In this document: piece after piece, positions 52,237 to 60,388 of the stretch
How positions within the stretch are numbered: position 1 is the stretch's first letter
Layout of the letters: each line of letters opens with the position of its first letter
NCBI GenBank assembly: GCA_019745975.1
Contig: JAIESQ010000004.1
Location: 1 to 60,388, forward strand
DNA length: 60,388 nucleotides
Source of the DNA: Pirellulales bacterium
GTDB taxonomy: Bacteria > Planctomycetota > Planctomycetia > Pirellulales > JAEUIK01
Direction: 5' to 3'
Program-made: the position numbers and the translations under genes
Notes under the pieces: model-generated
What the model saw: only the letters and a program-made list of their open reading frames with translations
Told to the model about the DNA's origin: nothing
Database searches by the model: none

Positions 52237-53766
52237 CTATCGATCTCCGCCGAGTCGCTTCCGCCAGCGGTCGAGATCGGCCTGATCGAGGCCGCTGGTG
52301 CGCGTCAACTCGTGCCGTAACTTGCGGTCGGTCCCCTCAATGCCCACGTCGATCGTCAGCCGACCATCGGGGCGATAGTGAAAGGCGACTTCGATCGGCG
52401 TCCCCTTGGGCAAGTCGCTCGGCAAGTCGCTGACCGTACAACTGCCGATCGACGTACAGTGGCGTGGGTCGGCCGCTTCCCCTTCGATGATCCGCACCAG
52501 CACCGAGCGCTGCGCCGCGCTGCGCGTTTTGAAGGTGCGCCGCGCCACGACCGGCAGCGGCGTATTGCGCGGAATCAGTGTGACGTTCCGCTCGTGCCGC
52601 GTGGCCCGATCAATCCCCACTACGCCCAAGCTGTGCGAATTGACGTTGCGGACCACCACGCGCGGCTTGCCCGTCGTTTGCTCGCTGATCCAACTGGCGT
52701 ACAGTGCGGCGCCGTGAGCCACGGCTTCGTCGGCGGCGATCGAACGATCGGGATCGCGCCCCGAGACCTCGCGCAGCATGTCGGCGACCATCGGCATCCG
52801 CGTGCTCCCTCCGACCAGGAGCACGCGGTCGAGATCCTTCCAGGCTAGCCCGGCAGTTCGCAGCACCTGCCGCGCGGTGAACTGCGTGCGATCCAACAGG
52901 TCGTGCGTCAGCTCCACGAATTGCTCGCGCGAAATCTCGATTTGGAACGGGCAGTTGGGCAGATCGAAGAGAATGTTGGCCTTGGGGCGCGCCGAGAGCG
53001 TGCGTTTGGCGTCTTCGCACTCGCGGCGCAAGCGCGCGGCCACGGTCGCCTTGGCGCGCGGATCGAACCCGTGGCGGTCCGCGAACCGCAGCGCGACGAA
53101 CTCGATCAGACGATCATCCCAGTCGCGGCCGCCAAGACACACGTCACCGTCGGTCGCCAGCGTGCGGAACTCTGCTTCGCGCAGTTCCATCACGGTTACG
53201 TCGAAGGTGCCGCCCCCCAGGTCGTAGACCAGCAGCTTTTGGGGCGCGACGTTCCCCGCCCGCGGATTGACGAAGCCCTGCTGATAGCCAAAGGCAATCG
53301 CCGCGGCCGTCGGCTCGTTGACGATGTCGAGCACTTCCAGGCCGGCCATGTAGCCGGCGTCTTGCGTCGCCTTGCGGCGAACTTCGTCGAAGTAGGCCGG
53401 CACCGTGATCACGGCCTGCTTGAAGTCGCCGATCTGCATCCGCGCGTCGTCACGCAACTTGTGCAGGATGCACGCCTCCAGCACCTCGGGGGGCACCAAC
53501 TGCCCTTCGAACTTCTGATGGAAAGCGCTGGCCCCCAGTTCGCGCTTGGCGCACTCGGCCACGTGCTGCGGCTCGCTGAGCAGCGCCTTGACGGCCTCCT
53601 TGCCAACCACGATGTCCGAGCCGTCGAACAGCACCACGCTGGGGGTCAGCAATTCCCCTTCGGCGTTGACGACTGTCACCGGCCGACCCGAGTCGTCGAC
53701 GCGCGCAACCACCGAATAGGTCGTCCCCAGGTCGACTCCCACGGCTGGCAGCGGCTTGTCGGGCAT
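52237..53766 (-). CDS. Hsp70-family protein (DnaK-like), short form
   Basis: This 509-residue chaperone-like ATPase has GVDLGTTYSVVARVDD (phosphate 1), VITVPAYFDEVRRKATQDAG, DIVNEPTAAAIAFGY, LLVYDLGGGTFDVTVMEL (phosphate 2) and VLLVGGSTRMPMVADML (adenosine motif). The substrate-binding part continues to about residue 480, but no long helical lid or EEVD-type tail is present. It is therefore a shortened DnaK homologue, probably not the housekeeping copy, and no DnaJ or GrpE gene is nearby. It resembles the longer membrane-anchored Hsp70 encoded at 56677-58890. Confidence 0.9.
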   Translation of the reverse strand: MPDKPLPAVGVDLGTTYSVVARVDDSGRPVTVVNAEGELLTPSVVLFDGSDIVVGKEAVKALLSEPQHVAECAKRELGASAFHQKFEGQLVPPEVLEACILHKLRDDARMQIGDFKQAVITVPAYFDEVRRKATQDAGYMAGLEVLDIVNEPTAAAIAFGYQQGFVNPRAGNVAPQKLLVYDLGGGTFDVTVMELREAEFRTLATDGDVCLGGRDWDDRLIEFVALRFADRHGFDPRAKATVAARLRRECEDAKRTLSARPKANILFDLPNCPFQIEISREQFVELTHDLLDRTQFTARQVLRTAGLAWKDLDRVLLVGGSTRMPMVADMLREVSGRDPDRSIAADEAVAHGAALYASWISEQTTGKPRVVVRNVNSHSLGVVGIDRATRHERNVTLIPRNTPLPVVARRTFKTRSAAQRSVLVRIIEGEAADPRHCTSIGSCTVSDLPSDLPKGTPIEVAFHYRPDGRLTIDVGIEGTDRKLRHELTRTSGLDQADLDRWRKRLGGDR

Positions 53767-53827
53767 AGCGCCCCATTATGACTGGCTGCTCCGCTTCACC
53801 AAGCCCCTGCCCGTAAAGCTATCAAGG

Positions 53828-55678
53828 CTACGGCACCTTGCTCGTCACAACCTCGAGAATCTTCTGCTCGCGCGCTTGCAGCCAGTCGCCCTCAAGCGCA
53901 ATCGCCAGGCGATAGGCCAACAGCACCGCCGCGCATTGCACTAGCGACAGCAGCAGGTAGATCGGCACGCCCCGCGCAATACCCTGCCAATGCACGAGCG
54001 CCTCAATCCCCAGCGGCAGCAAGGTGAAGACTTGCGTCAGCGGAAACAGCGTGGCGAACATCAAGAACTGCAATAGCGCCGGAGTGAGTTTCGTCTGCGC
54101 CGGCTTCAGCGAGCCAGCCGCGATCGGCAGCGGCGCAAAAATCGACAGCAGGTTCATCAGCAGGCAGAACAACAGGAACATGCTGACGAACTGCGGGACC
54201 ATCGCCGCCAGGTGATCGAGCCGCAACGGGCGCGCGATTTCCACAATTACAAGCGTCAGCACCGCGATGCCCAGCGTGATCGGCAGGTTGGCAAGGTTTT
54301 TCCCCAGCAGGATGCTCCGTCGCGGCACGGCCGAGAGCACATACACGCGGAAACCATCCCGATCGAAGCCGAACTGGTTGGCCATCGTCTGCAGCGTGCC
54401 GAACAGCCCCAGGCCGATCGCGCCGATGCCCGTCAGCGCGCGCAGCGCGAGCGGTCCCTCGGCCGGCGAGCGAAACACCGCGGAGCCAAACATCACGCCC
54501 AGCACCAGTGGCGTCAGCAACATCATTTTCGATTCCGGCGCCCGCAGCAGCGCGCGGAAACCCGCCAAGGCGACCGCAGCCGCCGGCTCCGAGACCAAGG
54601 GCAATCGCATTTCAAGCAACCGCGCCGAGCGGCTGGAGGCTGGCGTTCCCGCATCGGCCGCCGCGACTGCCACCGTTGTGCTGCTGGCCGGCCGCGCGGT
54701 GAAGCGTCCCTGGTAAATGCCGATCGTCGTGCGGTACGCGCACCACAAGCTCCCGCCGCCGATCAAGCTCATCCCCGCCAGCGCCAATAGCGGCGGAACA
54801 ATTCTCCCTTGGGCAGTCGTCATGATCCCCAGCGGCAACCAGCCGACAGGCAGCACCACGTTGACGAGCTTCGCGTAGCGCTCCCACCTGGCTTCGCTTT
54901 GTCGCTTGGCCTCGGCGCTGTCCGCTTGATAGCGCTCGATCACTTCGTTCTGTCGGCGGACTTGTTCGGCGGCATCGATTTCTTTCGCCTCGAATTGGCG
55001 CTCGAGGGCCTTCATTTCGGCGAGCATTTGATTGCTGCGCTCGGCCCGCTGCTGTAGGCCCCCGGGTCGGATGAACCTCAGCAGATTCGGCAACTGAAAG
55101 ATCAGCACGAACACCGCGGTTACCGTCACGACGATCGCGCGGCGGCGCCGCGGATTGCTCATCAGCGATGCCAGCCACCCCTGCAACTGATAGGTCAGGG
55201 CCGTAATCATCAGAAAGAACGCGGCCACCAGCGGCACGGCGCTCCACAGCCCATGCCGAATCGACAACCCCAGCGCCAGGCCAAGCGTTACCGGCACGAA
55301 GATCACCAGGCTGATTCGCAGCAGCGTGCCCAGATAGTTGATCAGGAAGGCACCGCTTAGCGGAACCGGCAAATGCAAGAACTTCGACAGCGCGAATGTC
55401 TCCGCACGCTGCAGGTCGGTCAGCAAGCCAAGGCTCCAGAAGAACAGGAAGGCCACGACGATTCCGTCCCAGATGTACAAGAGGTGGTTCGGCTCCGCGC
55501 GGTCCAGCCCGAACACGCCCAGGCCCAGCGACAGCACAAACGACGGCACGGCCAGGGCGATCGCCCCGACCAACAGCACGATCATCAGCACGGCGTTCAC
55601 GCGTCCCCCGCGCTGCCACTGATTGACCAATAGCCGCCAGCGCAACCAGAAAAAGGCCCGCAAGTGCTCGAGGTTCAC
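53828..55678 (-). CDS. ABC-2 type transporter permease-like membrane protein
   Basis: This 616-residue protein has about 12 hydrophobic segments, for example IVLLVGAIALAVPSFVLSLG and VIFVPVTLGLALGLSI, with one central soluble, glutamate/arginine-rich coiled stretch (MLAEMKALERQFEAKEIDAAEQ). It overlaps the adjacent ATPase gene by four bases, so the pair forms an ABC exporter of unknown substrate. Its 3' end lies 61 bases before the Hsp70-like gene. Confidence 0.82.
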   Translation of the reverse strand: MNLEHLRAFFWLRWRLLVNQWQRGGRVNAVLMIVLLVGAIALAVPSFVLSLGLGVFGLDRAEPNHLLYIWDGIVVAFLFFWSLGLLTDLQRAETFALSKFLHLPVPLSGAFLINYLGTLLRISLVIFVPVTLGLALGLSIRHGLWSAVPLVAAFFLMITALTYQLQGWLASLMSNPRRRRAIVVTVTAVFVLIFQLPNLLRFIRPGGLQQRAERSNQMLAEMKALERQFEAKEIDAAEQVRRQNEVIERYQADSAEAKRQSEARWERYAKLVNVVLPVGWLPLGIMTTAQGRIVPPLLALAGMSLIGGGSLWCAYRTTIGIYQGRFTARPASSTTVAVAAADAGTPASSRSARLLEMRLPLVSEPAAAVALAGFRALLRAPESKMMLLTPLVLGVMFGSAVFRSPAEGPLALRALTGIGAIGLGLFGTLQTMANQFGFDRDGFRVYVLSAVPRRSILLGKNLANLPITLGIAVLTLVIVEIARPLRLDHLAAMVPQFVSMFLLFCLLMNLLSIFAPLPIAAGSLKPAQTKLTPALLQFLMFATLFPLTQVFTLLPLGIEALVHWQGIARGVPIYLLLSLVQCAAVLLAYRLAIALEGDWLQAREQKILEVVTSKVP

Positions 55679-56445
55679 GAGGCCGCCTCCTCGAGCCAGT
55701 TGAGCTTGTGCGGAGTTTCAAGCTGCGCCCCGGCATGGTGCAAGAAACGATCCTCGAGCGAGCCCGTCTGGTGAATCGTCGCCAGCGACGCCTGCTCGAC
55801 GAGCTTTCCCTTGACGATGATGCCGACGTGCGTGCAGAGCCGCTCGACGATCTCCAGCACATGCGAGGTGAGAAACACCGTCGAGCCCCGCGCGACAAAG
55901 CCGGCCAGCAAATCGCGAATCACCCGTGACGTCACCGCGTCGACCCCCTCGAACGGCTCGTCGAGAAACAACAGGTCGGGGTTCGACAAAATCGCCGCCG
56001 CCAGCGCCAGCTTCTTCTTCATGCCGTGCGAGAATTCGAGCGTCAGCTTCTTCTCCTCTCCTTCGAGCCCCAACAGGGCCAACAGCTCGTCGCAGCGCTG
56101 GCGGATCGTTTCGCGCGGCATGAGATGAATGCGGCCGACGAACGTCAGATACTCCCGCGCCGTCAGATTGTCGAACAGGGCGAGATCTTCCGGCACGACG
56201 CCCATGTGCCGCTTGGCGTCGAGCGACTCGCGCGCGTCGAGCATGTTGCGCCCGAGCACCTTGATCGTCCCGCCCGAGGTGGCCAACAGGCCGGTTAGCA
56301 TTTTGATCGTGGTTGATTTACCCGCGCCGTTGGGCCCCAGAAAGCCGTAGAACGTCCCCTGCTCGACGCGCAGATCGATGCCCCCCACGGCGCAGAAATC
56401 GTTGAAGTACCGGGTCAGTTCGTGCGTTTCGATCGCCAACGGCAT
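55675..56445 (-). CDS. ABC transporter ATP-binding protein
   Basis: This 256-residue ATPase has Walker A in YGFLGPNGAGKSTTIKML, the Q-loop region VVPEDLALFDNL, a signature-like LTLEFSHGMKKKLALAAAI (FSHGMKKK in place of canonical LSGGQ) and Walker B in LLFLDEPFEGVD, followed by the H-loop LTSHVLEIVERL. The FSHGM signature variant is common in ABC-2 exporter ATPases. It partners the permease gene that overlaps its 3' end. Confidence 0.92.
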   Translation of the reverse strand: MPLAIETHELTRYFNDFCAVGGIDLRVEQGTFYGFLGPNGAGKSTTIKMLTGLLATSGGTIKVLGRNMLDARESLDAKRHMGVVPEDLALFDNLTAREYLTFVGRIHLMPRETIRQRCDELLALLGLEGEEKKLTLEFSHGMKKKLALAAAILSNPDLLFLDEPFEGVDAVTSRVIRDLLAGFVARGSTVFLTSHVLEIVERLCTHVGIIVKGKLVEQASLATIHQTGSLEDRFLHHAGAQLETPHKLNWLEEAAS

Positions 56446-56466
56446 AAGAGTTTCTCACCCTGCGGA

Positions 56467-56594
<128 letters not shown>

Positions 56595-56676
56595 TAGCGG
56601 CACCTACGCTAACACAGCAGCTACTGCGCCACCACTCGTCTCGCGCGATCGCATGCTGCGCGTCGCGCGGCCGAGG

Positions 56677-58890
56677 TCAAGGCAATCCCGGCAAATCAAG
56701 ATGCAGGAAGTTGGCGTGCGGGTTCAGCCACACCAGCACGTAATAGCCAATCGCCAATCCCAACAGCGAGAAGATGACGTGGCCGATCAGCGTAATCGCC
56801 GTGGCGCTGCGACGACTGATCCTTCGCCCGCCGCTGGGCGCCCACGCTCCCGCGGCCGATTCGGTCGGCGCGAGCGCGGAATGATCGCGAACTGGCGATT
56901 GCCCGGCAACTGCCGTCTCGGAGTCGACCTGCGTTTGCGGGGTCGCTGCGGTCTCGGCGTCGGCCGTCGTCGTCGCAGCTTGTGAGCTATCGGCAGCTTG
57001 CGTAGCCGACGACGCGGGCGCGGGAGCCGTGGCGGTCGCGGCGTGCGTCCCGTCGCCGGCCGCCCGCAGTTCCTCGGCCATCATGCGCTCAAACTCATCG
57101 TCGTCACTGTCGTTGGCCGCTGCGCTGGTCGACGGCCGACTGGCTGGCAGCGGTTTTGGGGCGCTGCGAGCCTCGTTTGGCGTTGCCGTCGCGGGTTTCG
57201 CAATGCTGCCCGCCCCCGCGGCCGACGGCGCCGCGGCCGACCGCCGTGCCCCAGCCGCTCCCCCGCCCCCCTTGCGCTGCGCGGCGCGCAGCTCCTCGGC
57301 CATCATGCGGTCGAACTCGTCGAAGCCCGCTTCCTCTTCGACGAGTTTCTTCCAGCGCGTCGCCCGCTCGGGAGCCAACCCCGTGTCGCGTTCCAATTCG
57401 AGCTTCACTTCGCGATCGGTCCCCGGCACGCGGGCCCACACGTTCAAGCGGCCGTTGACGCCATACTCGTAGGTGACCTTGATCGGCCAACCCTGCGGCA
57501 ACGACGGCGGCAAGCCATGAATCGTCGTGCGGCCGATCAACGTGCACTGGTCGGGCTGCCGGCTCTCTCCTTCGAGCACCGTGACCGCGATCGTCGGCTG
57601 GCCGGCTTCCTTGGTCACAAACTCGCGCGTCTTGCGTACTGGCAGTGGCGAGTTGCGGCGAATCAACACGGCCGTGCGCGGCGCGCCGGTGTCAGGATCG
57701 ACCCCTTCGATCCCCAGGCTATGCGAATTAACGTCGGTGATCTGCAGCGACGATTTCTCAGCCGCGCCGGCGGCCGCGTGGCCTACCGCGCTCGTTGTGC
57801 CGACTTCGCCGCGCGACAAGCGATACCGCGCGTACAGCGCGGCGCCGCGGGCGACCGCCTCGTCGGGATGCACGCCGCGGTCGGGGGCCAGGCCGGTCAA
57901 CGCTTGCAAGCGTCGGGCGACGGCCGGCATTCGCGTGCAGCCCCCCACGAGCAAGATGCGAGACACGTCGCTCCACTGGCAGCTCGCCGCCCGCAGCACT
58001 TCCCGCGTCGTCTGCAGCGTGCGCTCGAGCAAGTCCTCGGTCACCTCCTCGAACAGCTCGCGAGTGATCGGCACGTCCATCCCTTGCCCGCCGTGCTCGA
58101 TCCGCAGTTTCGCCTGCTGCCGGGCGGTCAGCGCGCGCTTGGCCTCTTCAGCATCCTGCAGCACGCGCTGCCACACGGCGCGATCGCCGCGCGGGTCAAG
58201 GCTAAAGCGTTCAGCGAACTTGTCGGCGGCAAAGTTGGCCAGGCGCTCATCCCAATCGCGACCGCCGAGGAACACGTCGCCGTCGGTGGCCAGTGTGCGG
58301 ATATCGGCCGGCCGCAGCTCGACAAGCGTGACGTCGAACGTGCCACCCCCCAAGTCGTAAACGAGCACGCGCTGCAGCTCCCGCGGAGCCGACGACTCGT
58401 TCAAGTAGCCCAGCTCCTCGCCGAAGGCCAGCGCCGCGGCGGTCGGCTCATTGACGATGTCCAGCACCGGCAGGCCAGCCAGCTCACCGGCGTCGGCCGT
58501 GGCCTTGCGCCGCGGCTCGTCGAAGAACGCCGGCACCGTGATGATCGCGCGATAGTCGCTCCCCACCACGCGCTCGATGTCGGCCTTCAGCGCGCGCAAG
58601 ATGTACGCCTGAATCACCTCGGGCGGAAGATACTCGCCCCGAATCGTGCGACTGTAGAACGGGCTCCCCATGTCGCGCTTAACGCATTCGGCGAAGCGAT
58701 CGGAAGCCAGCGCCGCGCTCTTGCGGGCCGCCTTGCCCACCAGCGTTCCGGCGTCTTCGAACAGCACGACGCTCGGCGTGAGAACGTCTCCTTCGGCGTT
58801 GGCGATCATCGCCGTATGGCCCGTGTCCGCCACCCAGGCGACAGCCGAGTAGGTTGTTCCCAGATCGATTCCAACAGCGCGGGTGGGCAT
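56677..58890 (-). CDS. Membrane-anchored Hsp70-family protein
   Basis: This 737-residue protein has a complete Hsp70 ATPase domain (GIDLGTTYSAVAWVAD, VLVYDLGGGTFDVTLVEL, ILLVGGCTRMPAVARRL) and a beta-type substrate domain. An unusual tail follows: an acidic/alanine-rich, low-complexity region with two copies of an (E/D)EF(D/E)RMMAEELRAA motif (encoded near 57286-57326 and 57061-57103) and a hydrophobic segment, TAITLIGHVIFSLLGLAIGY, close to the C terminus. The chaperone head is therefore probably cytoplasmic, tethered to the inner membrane. The architecture differs from housekeeping DnaK, and the client proteins are unknown. Confidence 0.9.
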   Translation of the reverse strand: MPTRAVGIDLGTTYSAVAWVADTGHTAMIANAEGDVLTPSVVLFEDAGTLVGKAARKSAALASDRFAECVKRDMGSPFYSRTIRGEYLPPEVIQAYILRALKADIERVVGSDYRAIITVPAFFDEPRRKATADAGELAGLPVLDIVNEPTAAALAFGEELGYLNESSAPRELQRVLVYDLGGGTFDVTLVELRPADIRTLATDGDVFLGGRDWDERLANFAADKFAERFSLDPRGDRAVWQRVLQDAEEAKRALTARQQAKLRIEHGGQGMDVPITRELFEEVTEDLLERTLQTTREVLRAASCQWSDVSRILLVGGCTRMPAVARRLQALTGLAPDRGVHPDEAVARGAALYARYRLSRGEVGTTSAVGHAAAGAAEKSSLQITDVNSHSLGIEGVDPDTGAPRTAVLIRRNSPLPVRKTREFVTKEAGQPTIAVTVLEGESRQPDQCTLIGRTTIHGLPPSLPQGWPIKVTYEYGVNGRLNVWARVPGTDREVKLELERDTGLAPERATRWKKLVEEEAGFDEFDRMMAEELRAAQRKGGGGAAGARRSAAAPSAAGAGSIAKPATATPNEARSAPKPLPASRPSTSAAANDSDDDEFERMMAEELRAAGDGTHAATATAPAPASSATQAADSSQAATTTADAETAATPQTQVDSETAVAGQSPVRDHSALAPTESAAGAWAPSGGRRISRRSATAITLIGHVIFSLLGLAIGYYVLVWLNPHANFLHLDLPGLP

Positions 58891-59008
58891 GAGGCCGAAA
58901 CGATAAAGCCGAGTTTAAAGTAGGCTGGCAGCCGCAAACCTCTAGCGTATTCGACCGCCGACTGGCTGACCATTGCCGACCGGCAGCCCGGGCAGTGGTC
59001 ACATGACT

Positions 59009-59038
59009 TTGTCGGCTAAAACCGGGACGATGTAGAAT
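59009..59038 (+). promoter_or_regulatory. Candidate sigma70-type promoter for the DUF1559 gene
   Basis: TTGTCG and TAGAAT are separated by 18 bases. The predicted start site lies just ahead of AAGGAGGG at 59046-59053, giving a very short leader. Four and five of six consensus positions match. The strand and position fit the gene at 59060, but chance occurrence cannot be excluded. Confidence 0.35.
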
Positions 59039-59059
59039 TGTGTCGAAGGAGGGCCGAGA

Positions 59060-59782
59060 GTGAATTCTCCCATAGCGAGGCGTTGGAAATACGCAGTCGT
59101 CGCCACGGGAATTGCCTTGGTTGGCGTGGGTCTGTTCGTCAATGTCCGAACACCGCAAGCGCAATCGCGCCGACGCGTAAACTGCATCAACAACCTTCAT
59201 CAGCTTGCAACAGCGCTACGCGCATACCACGACGACTTCGGTTGCTTTCCGCCCACCTACATTGCCGACGCCGATGGCAAGCCGATGCATAGTTGGCGCG
59301 TGTTGATCCTGCCCTATTTGGAACGCCAAGACCTGTACGAGGCGTATCGCTTCGACGAGCCGTGGGACGGGCCGAACAATCGAAAGCTACATGCACACAC
59401 ACTAACAATCTTCTGCTGCGCTAAGGACGGCGAGCCGCTGGGCGCGCCCCATACGAGCTACTTCGTGCTGACCGGCCCGCAAGCGCTGTTTCAGGGCTCT
59501 TGGCCCCCCACGCTCTCGCCGCTGAGCGAGCAAGCCGCCAAGTCGCTCCTCGTCGTCGAAGCGCCCGACTTAGGCATTCACTGGATGGAGCCGCGCGACA
59601 TCCCACCCCAGGCGTATCGAACCAACGTGCAAGCGCCCCTTCCCTGGTCGCGGCCGAAGTACCATCAAGGACGTGGCAACGTGGCCTATGCCGATGGACA
59701 CGTCGAGTCGCTCCCCGATTCCATCACGATCGACGAGCCCAACGCCCGCATGATCGTCTCTGAACCCGCCCCACCGCGATGA
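59060..59782 (+). CDS. DUF1559 (H-X9-DG) family protein without a prepilin leader
   Basis: This 240-residue protein contains CINNLHQLATALRAYHDDFGCFPP, SWRVLILPYLERQDLYEAY and the terminal H-X9-DG motif HQGRGNVAYADGHVESLPD, which together define DUF1559. Most family members begin with a type IV prepilin GFTLIELLVV leader. Here a simple membrane segment (YAVVATGIALVGVGLFVNV) replaces it. The start is GTG with AAGGAGGG six bases upstream. It probably sits in the cell envelope; its function is unknown. Confidence 0.87.
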   Translation: MNSPIARRWKYAVVATGIALVGVGLFVNVRTPQAQSRRRVNCINNLHQLATALRAYHDDFGCFPPTYIADADGKPMHSWRVLILPYLERQDLYEAYRFDEPWDGPNNRKLHAHTLTIFCCAKDGEPLGAPHTSYFVLTGPQALFQGSWPPTLSPLSEQAAKSLLVVEAPDLGIHWMEPRDIPPQAYRTNVQAPLPWSRPKYHQGRGNVAYADGHVESLPDSITIDEPNARMIVSEPAPPR

Positions 59783-59801
59783 TGCCCGCGGGATGCACCA
59801 A

Positions 59802-59876
59802 GGGGGACGGGAGTCGTTTCCGGGCTTGGGTACCTGGCAACGTCAGGATCGTGTTCCGGAAACGTCTCCCGTACCC
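59802..59876. repeat. Dispersed palindromic repeat, copy 4
   Basis: The arm at 59802-59823 (GGGGGACGGGAGTCGTTTCC) pairs with 59856-59876 with a few mismatches. It lies about 20 bases downstream of the DUF1559 gene. Confidence 0.8.
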
Positions 59877-60053
59877 GTCTACGCGGCACCGGCCGGGGCA
59901 CTGTCCCAAGCAACCGGCGCCCGATCAAGTTCCGCCCCTCGCGCGTGGCCATTGTTGACCCTTGATAAATGATCACAAATATAGCTACCAGGCTAGAATC
60001 CCGAGACTTGCGGGAATGCCGACGTGCGCTCCCTGCGCGCGTCACGTCCTGCT

Positions 60054-60088
60054 GAACACTGAATACTGAACACTGAACACTGAAAACT
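60054..60088. repeat. Five-unit heptamer tandem array
   Basis: Five consecutive 7-bp units of GAACACT, two of them with single changes (GAATACT, GAAAACT), form a 35-bp array in non-coding sequence. Confidence 0.85.
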
Positions 60089-60321
60089 ATTCCCAAACCT
60101 GGCGCGCCAGCCTGCGCGCTGCCCATACAACTCGCGACATCGTACCTGCGCGCCTGCGGTCTGGAGCCTGCAGCCTCGCACACACCTCTCTCCCAGGGAC
60201 TTCGCGATTCATCGAATCGTTTGTGCTTCGACTAGCTCAGCACAGGTCAAAGTCGGGACCGAAGAGCTGCGTCCGCCCTGCGCGCTGGCGCGTGGCACGC
60301 GCCCTACCAAATCGTGAACCA

Positions 60322-60388
60322 GTCGAGTAGGAGAGGGGCAGCACGTTGCTGCCGCCTCTCCCCTCCTCAAACCGGACGTGCGGAGCTA
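60322..60388 (-). ncRNA. 3' end of a putative group II intron (domain 5 part and domain 6)
   Basis: On the minus strand, GCACGTCCGGTTT matches the 3' strand of intron domain 5. It is followed by a 13-bp stem with one bulge (60330-60342 paired with 60348-60361) and then TACTCGAC, the form of domain 6. The bulged A seven bases from the proposed 3' splice site fits a branch point. The rest of the intron would lie beyond the right edge. Confidence 0.6.

Larger units (their letters stand above)
59783..60321. other. Intergenic repeat-rich stretch
   Basis: No gene is recognised between the DUF1559 stop codon and the intron-like tail. The stretch contains palindrome copy 4, a heptamer array and otherwise featureless sequence. 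The open frames on the minus strand have no domain. Confidence 0.6.

Overview
The window looks like chromosomal DNA of a planctomycete, most likely from the Pirellulales group. GC content is high throughout. The lineage markers are a DUF1501 protein next to a large DUF1549/DUF1553 (PSCyt/PSD1) protein with a CxxCH haem site, a DUF1559 protein ending in the H-X9-DG motif, a NagB/PIG-L fusion, and a fatty-acid-synthase-like polyketide synthase of the kind known from these bacteria. Assignments rest on motif recognition by eye; no database search was run.

Layout. 79-3463 (minus): FAD oxidoreductase, zinc-ribbon methyltransferase and UDP-glucose 4-epimerase. 3464-4380: a gene-free divergent region. 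4381-20343 (plus): a 13-gene exopolysaccharide cluster with chain-length protein, CpsD-like ATPase, initiating sugar transferase, flippase, polymerase, glycosyltransferases (one a GT26-GT2 fusion), an aminotransferase/dehydrogenase/acetyltransferase trio for an amino sugar, FAD enzyme, deacetylase and GT39. 20414-26263: secreted planctomycete proteins with c-type haem motifs, DUF1501 and DUF1553. 26861-39129 (plus): a four-gene PUFA/polyketide-synthase-like operon (twin-NMO-KS-AT-ACP-KR, AT-DH-PPTase-like, free ACP, alpha/beta hydrolase). 39137-42974 (minus): RsmA, riboflavin synthase, PssA and Psd. 43227-47606: PIG-L deacetylase, NagB/PIG-L fusion and a HemW-like radical SAM protein. 47704-48570 (minus): a vapBC pair whose toxin gene is split by a 177-bp element. 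48670-51959: kinase/ATPase fusion, VanZ, small cytochrome and universal stress protein. 52237-58890 (minus): two Hsp70-like genes flanking an ABC-2 transporter. 59060-59782: DUF1559 protein. The last 67 bases look like the 3' end of a group II intron running in from the right.

How the genes work together. The polysaccharide cluster holds initiation, sugar modification, flipping, polymerisation and length control, so it can be read as a Wzx/Wzy-type pathway, although no outer-membrane Wza-type exporter is present. The lipid-synthase operon can load (two AT domains), condense (KS), reduce (KR, possibly the NMO-like domains), dehydrate (DH) and release (hydrolase) an acyl chain on two carrier proteins. 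Its PPTase-like tail appears to have lost the catalytic residues, so the ACPs are probably activated by an enzyme encoded elsewhere.

The most striking non-coding content is repetitive: four copies of a GGGGACGGGAGTCGTTTCC palindrome, clusters of perfect hairpins, three arrays of five 7-bp units in gaps between genes, and a MITE-like insertion with a clean 10-bp target duplication. No rRNA, tRNA or CRISPR array was recognised.
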